This document shows positions 57,042-64,000 of a DNA stretch of 64,000 nt, piece after piece (the stretch's first letter is position 1; each line of letters starts with the position of its first letter). This stretch comes from Scleromitrula shiraiana (taxonomy: Eukaryota > Ascomycota > Leotiomycetes > Helotiales > Sclerotiniaceae): NCBI GenBank assembly GCA_028455995.1, contig JABELC010000011.1:620001-684000 (forward strand). Reading direction: 5' to 3'. The notes under the pieces were generated by a model, which saw only the letters and a program-made list of their open reading frames with translations, did no database searches and was not told the origin of the DNA. Both the position numbers and the translations under genes were made by a program.

Positions 57042-60000
57042 ATGACAACAACTTTACCGCGACCGTCGAGGCCATCGTATGGCCCGCCAACTTCAGCATT
57101 GCCAGCTCTACCTGTTTCGAAGACGCGAAAAAGTTTGGGGGGTTCTCAAACACCCAGTATAGAAAGACTTGAGACACCGAGTCTTCCAAAGAGTGGTTTA
57201 CGAATACCATCAAATTCGAACTTTCAACCGCCAACAAGTCCAGGAGCGCCTTCCGGTGCCCCAAAGTTGCGACCTTTACCTGGAATTAACTCAGCTGGGA
57301 AATCGATTCGAAAGACGATCAGTATAAATGCCTTTCCACAACCACCACGAGGAGGAGTTAGAACCTCGAGTATGCCACCCAGTCCGTTACCAGGCATAAC
57401 ACCAGGAGGTTCGAGTAGAAGAGAGTCAATAGAGACAAGTCCCACCACCCCTAGTGGCCCAAAATTAAGGAAAAGGCCGAAGATTCCAACCAGTCACAGC
57501 GCCCAAAATATAATTAGTGGATCAACTCCGAGCTTTCTTAATGGAAGTGGTGATAGCAGGTCAATCTCCAGTGGACCTGGGGCACGAGGGTCACAGGATT
57601 TGTTAAGCCTTCCTTCCCCGCCGCAAAGTCGAAGTTCCTCGGCCCAAGACTCATATCCAACTTCTGCAACAACAACCGAGGAGAGCGGAGAAACATTCAG
57701 GGGTCGAGAAGGTCAAACTGGAGTAAACGATTCCCGGCTTTCGAAACCTGCAGAAGGCAAAGGAAACGTTATCGTTAGTGTACGTGTACGTCCTGATGCA
57801 GGTAGTAATGGAGACCATGGCCGAGTAGAGGGGGAATGGATGGTGGACGGTAGGCAATCACTGGTCGCTTACCGCGGAAAGGAGGGCGGAGACTATTATT
57901 ATGGTAAGTAATGTTTTGCTTCTTGTGATTCTTGACTGCTGACTGACTGGAAAGACAATGTCTTTGCTCAACATGACAATAATGCTCGAGTGTACGATGC
58001 GGCCGCCAAGAGACTGGTTCGAAGAGTGATGGAAGGATACCACGGCACAGTTTTCGCTTATGGAATGACGGGTACTGGTAAGACTTTCTCGATGCAGGGA
58101 ACAGCTACAAACCCCGGTGTTATCCCACTTGCGATCACCGACATCTTCTCATATATTCGTGAGACACCTTCAAGGGAATTTCTTCTTAGAGTCAGTTATC
58201 TCGAAATTTACAACGAAAAGATTCATGATTTGTTAAGCGCTTCGGCTGCTGCGGCAATGGGTCCAGGGGCTCCTCAACCGGAGGAGATCAAACTTCGTGA
58301 GGATAGTAAGAGAGGAGTGTAAGTACTAATTTTCCTGTATGTTATATATACCTATTGGGCGGTAATTAATATCTTGATATCTTAGCTACGCCACACCACT
58401 TAAGGAAGAGATCGTACAATCTCCAACTCAGTTACTTCGTGTTATCGCAAGAGGTGACCAAGCCAGGAGGACATCGAGTACGCAATTCAACTCTAGAAGT
58501 TCACGTAGTCACGCTGTGGTTCAAATTGTTGTCGAGAGTCGAGAGAGAATTCCTGGAGGAACCTCTATGAACGATAATAAGAGATCGGCTCTTATCCCTG
58601 GTGGTGTTCGGGTTTCGACATTAAGTTTGATTGATTTGGCGGGATCTGAAAGAGCTGCTGAAACAAAAGAGCGACGAACGGAGGGATCTCATATTAACAA
58701 AAGTCTGCTTACACTCGGAACAGTTATTGCTCGATTATCTGGAGATAAGGATAAAGACGGCAAACCGACTGATAAAGATGGAAAGCATTTACCGTACCGC
58801 GACAGTAAGCTTACACGACTCTTACAAGGTGCACTTTCCGGAGATTCACTAGTTTCCATCCTTTGCACCATTTCTGTGGGGTCTGGGTCTAGTGCTGCCG
58901 GGCCTAATAGTCATGCTGGCGAGACTTTGAACACATTGAAGTTTGCCTCGAGAGCAAAGAACAACATTGTTAGTCATGCCAAGAAAGCCGAGGAGGCTTT
59001 GGGAGCTGGTGGTGATGGTGGCGCCAGAGTTCTATTGGAGAGATACCGTATGGAGATTGCGGATCTAAAGAAACAGCTCGAGGGGCAGGCGAAAACTACT
59101 AAATACGATGAAGACGAGAAGGAGCGAGAAAAGGAAGCTGAACAGCGTCATGAAGAGCAAATGCTAGAAATGCAATTAGCCCGAACGGCACTCAAGGAAA
59201 GAATCGAACATTTGAATCGATTAATCCTTAGCTCTAAATCAACTGGTGTAAATGCCAGTGGTTCTTACTCTAGGTTATCAACGATGACTTCGAATGGTCA
59301 TATGTCTTCAATGTCCATACGATCATCGTCTGTACTTGGTCCATCTCTAGAACGAACAGTCTCGAGAGCATCCATGTCTACAATCGGTCGGAAACCAAGC
59401 GCTCAACATTTGTCCGAACACACATCGATAGAGGACGAAGATTCTGTTGGCGAGTATGGCGATGGAACTGCTTCGCTTGCAGCACAAAATCAAGCTTTAC
59501 GGGCCGATCTTTCAGATAAGACACGATACTGCCAAACATTGGAGAAGCGCTTACTGCAAGCTCGACGTTCTAGTCAATCAAGGACTTCTGCTGCCTTTAG
59601 CAAATCCGGCATCATGGTTGGTGAGGATCATGGAGTGGCAAGCTTGTTGAGGGAGAAGGACGCAGAAATTGCCGACCTAAGAGCAAGACTTGATGACAAA
59701 GATAGAATGCTAGATGCACTCCGAAGTTCTGCTCGCTCAAGAGATATAGCGGATCGAAATCAGCGCTCGCATACGCAAGATAATGGTCAACTAAGTCCTG
59801 TTTCGGCACGAGCATCTGAATTACTTGAAGCCCAATTACTAGAGACTGAAGCGGAAGATATTGGAGCTCCAATTAAAATCCTTCCTCCCTTGTCTTTAAA
59901 GAACTCGAGAAGTGTGGATGAAATGAGTAAGATGCTTGATGATATGATTCAAGGTCGAGCTCAGGGAGATGAGATGATACGGGGAAGACTGAGGCTTTCG

Positions 60001-60102
60001 AGTGATAGGAAGCATGATATGTCTGTGCAGCCGTTGAGGGGCCCGAATCCTTCTCCGGCTAATAAACAGCCTCATGATTCTGGTGTGGTCATTCCTGAAT
60101 AA
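57042..60102 (+). CDS. kinesin motor protein, Kip2/KipA (kinesin-7) type
   Basis: ATP-driven microtubule motor; yeast Kip2 and Aspergillus KipA move to microtubule plus ends and support growth and polarity. Three exons, 57042-57903, 57955-58318 and 58386-60102, encode 980 residues. The first ~240 residues are a Pro/Ser/Arg-rich basic region, as in Kip2, likely microtubule- or EB1-binding. The motor starts NVIVSVRVRPD. It has the P-loop YGMTGTGKTFSM (about residue 324), SYLEIYNEKIHDLL, switch I NSRSSRSH (about 446), switch II LIDLAGSERA (about 492), and the neck segment ETLNTLKFASRAKNI-like at its end. Coiled-coil stretches follow (residues about 650-750 and 800-880), then a Ser-rich tail. Insertions rich in Lys/Asp (SGDKDKDGKPTDKDGKHLPYRDSKLTRLLQ) fit this class. 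Both introns are in phase. The ATG at 57042 precedes a long open frame; no upstream coding exon is evident. Confidence 0.92.
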
Positions 60103-61476
60103 TTGGAGGGTGTAATTGGAAGGGTCTATTATAACATGGCTCAATCAAGGAAGGTTTTTCAATTAATGACTCGGAAGATGGATGGATGACTAGGCGGTGA
60201 GTTTGCATGGAATTTTGGAGATTCTTGGGTTGGGTTTGGCTTTTGTATGGAGTTTTGGGGGTATTGATTGATTTATTCTGTGCTTATACCCACTTTTTAC
60301 TGTTTGTTTTTTATTTTTACTTTCTTCTTCTTCTTTTGCTTACGATATATCAAATTGATTGGAAGCATGTTTCTCTTTATTTTCTTTTTACTCTCTATTT
60401 GGCTAGGGAGAGTTGTATTATGGGAATGGCAGGCAAACAAATGGTGGGTGGGTGGTTTCGCGGGCACAGCACGGGTAGTGGCATTTTGGCGGGCTTTGTA
60501 ATAATATGACGAGGGACAATTGGGGGGAGTAGATAAGTTTTGGGAAATTTGGTAGGGTGGGGATTCTTGGGATGGGAAGGGATGGATGAAATGGATGAAT
60601 GGATGGAAAATGGTATGGATATTCGTTCATTCATTCGTTTGTACCTGGGAATAATAAAGCGGGATGTTTGAAATAACGTTGGTTGCGGGGTGGTGCGGGG
60701 TGGTTTTGATTTGGTTTTTGAGATGGTGTGAGGGAGGAGGTGAGTTGGAAATATGGAGAGATACGTGGAGTCGAGATGATGAGAGGAGATAAAAGATGAG
60801 AGGAGATTTTGTAGATACTGGATGCTTAGATAGAGAGAGAGAGATACCGGGAGATGGATACAGACGGAACGGAGAGGAGATACCTAGGCAGAGAAATAAA
60901 ATAATGAAGAGATTAAATAAGATTACTGAATTAATGAGTTAACAGACGAATAGATAGATATTAGTGATTAATTGAACTGGAACGTTTAAATAATTCACAA
61001 TTTCGCGCTATAAATATAAAAGTAATAAAAGTAATAAAAGTAATAAATAAATAGGTAATAAGACATGATTGATTGATATACTAGAGTACATACATACGTA
61101 ATCAATTAATCTCCGACTGGTCTATGCTTTGATTTGGTGCCGATGATTCCATTGGTTTGTCTATTTATATCTTTATATCTTTATAGATAATAAGAGAATA
61201 AGAGAATAAGAGAATAAGAGATATATTTGTGATGGGATGGAGGATACTAATATTGATACTGATATTGATATTGATATTGATATTGATACTAATATTCATA
61301 TTCATATTCATATTAATATTCATATTCATATTCATATTGATATTAACATTGAAGATATAAATACCACGATGTAAATAATCCTCCGTTCCTTTCGATTGTA
61401 ACATCTTTCGTTTCATTCCATTCCATTTCATTTCATTTCATTTTATCGTTTGGGATCGAAGTCGGCTGTTAATAGT

Positions 61477-61851
<375 letters not shown>

Positions 61852-62937
61852 ATAATAATTGATATAATTGATATATTTATATATTTATATATTTATAAAT
61901 CTCCCACCATTAATCTAATCTTTGGCCCGCTCCATCACTCGGGAGGAAGGAGATATACAGTAGTAGCGGGATGAAATCGAGCAACTGGACCGGTCGGCCG
62001 GCTTGCTTGGTTGCTTGCTTGCTTTGCTTGGTTGAATTGAATTGAATTGAAGGTTTGCGGTTTGAGGTTTGAGGTTTGAGGTTTGCTATGGATGGATAGT
62101 TACATTGCATAATGCATGCGGCCCGGGCGGCGGTATTTTTCTTCGTCGTTTATTTGCCGATGATGGTGTGGATTTTGATTGGGTTGGTTTGATTTGATTT
62201 GGTTGGTTGGTTGGTTTGGGGAAAGGTGTGGATGGGATCTCGGACTATTTGTATGCACATAATCTGCAGAATCGAAAGTATACTTATTACTTTCCGTATA
62301 TATCGGGTAATTTTGAGGGTTTCGAGTCTTGTGCTTCGTGCTTTGTGCTTTAAGCTCCTTACTAGCTTTCATCTCTCCGCAATCTGAATGAATGAATGAA
62401 TGAATGAATGAATGAATGAATGAATGAATGAATGAATGAATGGGCTTTTTTAACTTAACTTTATTATTTGACACACGCCGCACGGTAGACTATGAATGAA
62501 TGGGCTGGATTCATGCGTAATGCGTGTTGTGTAGTGTAGTATATAGATAGATAGTGTGTAGTGTATAGTGCGGTAATTAAGGTAAGCTTATCCCTATTAT
62601 CTATTATCTATTATCTAAAGGAAGGGAAGGGAAGGGAAGGGAAGGGAAGTGAAGCTCTAGAGATGAGATGGGAGGGGAAGGGGAAATGCCTAGGTAATCT
62701 CGAGGTACTAATACTACTTATTACTATATACGATTAATTATGAAACTTTACATGTTCGGATTAAAATAAAAAAAAGAAAGCTAAATTATGCAAGCTTTGA
62801 AGTTTAAGCTTACTAATAATAAATATAAATTCTAATTTGGTTCAGGAGGATTTTTGTAACTAAAATAGTTCATTTAATCGGTGAGTTTCAGATAATTCAA
62901 AGAGGAGGAGGAGGAGGAACATCATTTATTACTGGAA

Positions 62938-62997
62938 GGATTGATGGACATGATGGATTGATGGACATGATGGATTGATGGACATGATGGATTGATA
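62938..62997. repeat. 17-bp minisatellite
   Basis: Just over three tandem copies of GATTGATGGACATGATG, identical where complete. Confidence 0.85.
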
Positions 62998-64000
62998 GAT
63001 AGAGTTTGATCATTTTGATAATGATGACGGATTAACAGGAACAATTGCTATATACAGTATAGGAAGAGACACAGTTGTATGAGGAAAAGGAAGAGGAAAA
63101 GGAAAAGAAAGATGTAAATCACTGAATCAAGATGAGGACTACGTATATTTGCACAAATATACAAGGGAAAGCCTGAGGGGAGAAAAAAAAAGGAATCGGC
63201 CCCACATTCATCCTGAAAAAATACTTTGAAACAGATTAACGACAATAATGAATAGCATTTCTTATGATTATCTTAATTATCATCTGATATTCTGGTCATA
63301 TGTTTTGGAACTTTGTTATTTCTTCTCTTTTTTCCCAATTATCATTCAAATCTTGCATGTAGATCGTGTTATTTATCAAACTTATTAATTAAGACTATGT
63401 TGACTCAAATACCATCCAAAAAGATATAATCTTACAAAAGACGTCATAACAACAACATCTCTCCTCCCCCCTTCTTCTCCATTTTCCTCTACTCTTCGCT
63501 TTCCTCCTATAAAACTGTTCAAATACGCCATTTTATTCTATTCTATTCTCGGTATTCCACTTCTTTAACCGCTTCTATCAAAAACTCCACCCTTCTGATC
63601 GCCAAGAAACCTACTGCTTACGATTCCGAACCGCTGTCTTACGGATATTCCCTCAGATAAATTAAAAAGATTCCACTTCGGGATCCCAACTTTCCCGTTT
63701 GGGTATATATCCCGTTGAACTACTTTCCTTTAAAGATCTTTTGATCTTTTTCTCGTTCACCCTGATTACGACTTTTGGTTACTTTCATGAGATCCTGGTG
63801 AATTCCTTGATGTCACCAATTCTATCTTCACTTTTTCAGTGCAGGCACAATTGAGAATCCACATCTCATTGCACTATTACACTCCTTTAACATAACTCAC
63901 TACATCAATATCATTCATTTCTTTGCTGGCTGTGCCAGTCGTTTCTGATAGAAATGCCCCCTCCTCATCTTGATCTTACAAACACTTTTAAACACGGAGA

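Overview
This window is nuclear DNA of a filamentous ascomycete. Genes carry short introns (about 50-80 bp) with GT/AG borders, are well spaced on both strands, and sit between long AT- or CT-rich stretches full of microsatellites. The CYP51, velvet (VelB-type) and 14-3-3 proteins look most like those of Leotiomycetes (Helotiales, the Botrytis/Sclerotinia neighbourhood). That placement comes from remembered family resemblance, not from a search.

Layout. 1-3.4 kb: decayed genes, namely a protein-kinase catalytic-core relic and a broken amino-acid/GABA-type permease. 5.6-6.7 kb: a five-exon 14-3-3 gene. 7.8-10.3 kb: a many-exon secreted S28 serine peptidase (minus), separated from a divergent DUF3445 gene (12.3-13.9 kb) by a 977-bp AT-rich inverted-repeat element flanked by TA. 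14.1-15.3 kb: a small hypothetical gene, an initiator tRNA-Met with a 13-nt intron, and a diverged local duplication on both sides of the tRNA. 17.4-18.0 kb: a GRGGxGN-repeat (DUF3602/Par32-like) gene. 18-25.1 kb: about 7 kb without a recognisable gene, leading into velB (25.1-27.0 kb). 28.5-31.4 kb: ERD1 and PEX10 head to head. 31.8-32.9 kb: a decayed short-chain dehydrogenase. 33.4-34.3 kb: a Ser/Thr-rich surface protein, probably GPI-anchored. 36.4-38.0 kb: an Izh3/PAQR receptor-like membrane protein. 39.7-41.4 kb: CYP51. 42.3-44.1 kb: DGAT2. 44.9-47.0 kb: a C2H2 transcription factor. 49.5-52.0 kb: a histidine phosphatase head to head with an STK19-family gene. 53.3-54.1 kb: a second copy of the TA-flanked element, in opposite orientation. 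57.0-60.1 kb: a Kip2-type kinesin. 60.1-64 kb: repeat-rich DNA with an uninterrupted ATT tract of about 370 bp.

The genes do not form one pathway or a secondary-metabolite cluster. Several concern lipid and membrane biology (CYP51 in ergosterol synthesis, DGAT2 in triacylglycerol synthesis, Izh3 in sterol/zinc-linked homeostasis, ERD1 in Golgi function, PEX10 in peroxisomes). Others concern regulation (14-3-3, VelB, C2H2 factor, Par32-like) or the cytoskeleton (kinesin). The most unusual material is non-genic: the paired TA-flanked element family with two distinct conserved ends, the intron-bearing initiator tRNA inside a duplication, the giant ATT tract, and three separately decayed genes. 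I did not find a clearly new multi-gene system.
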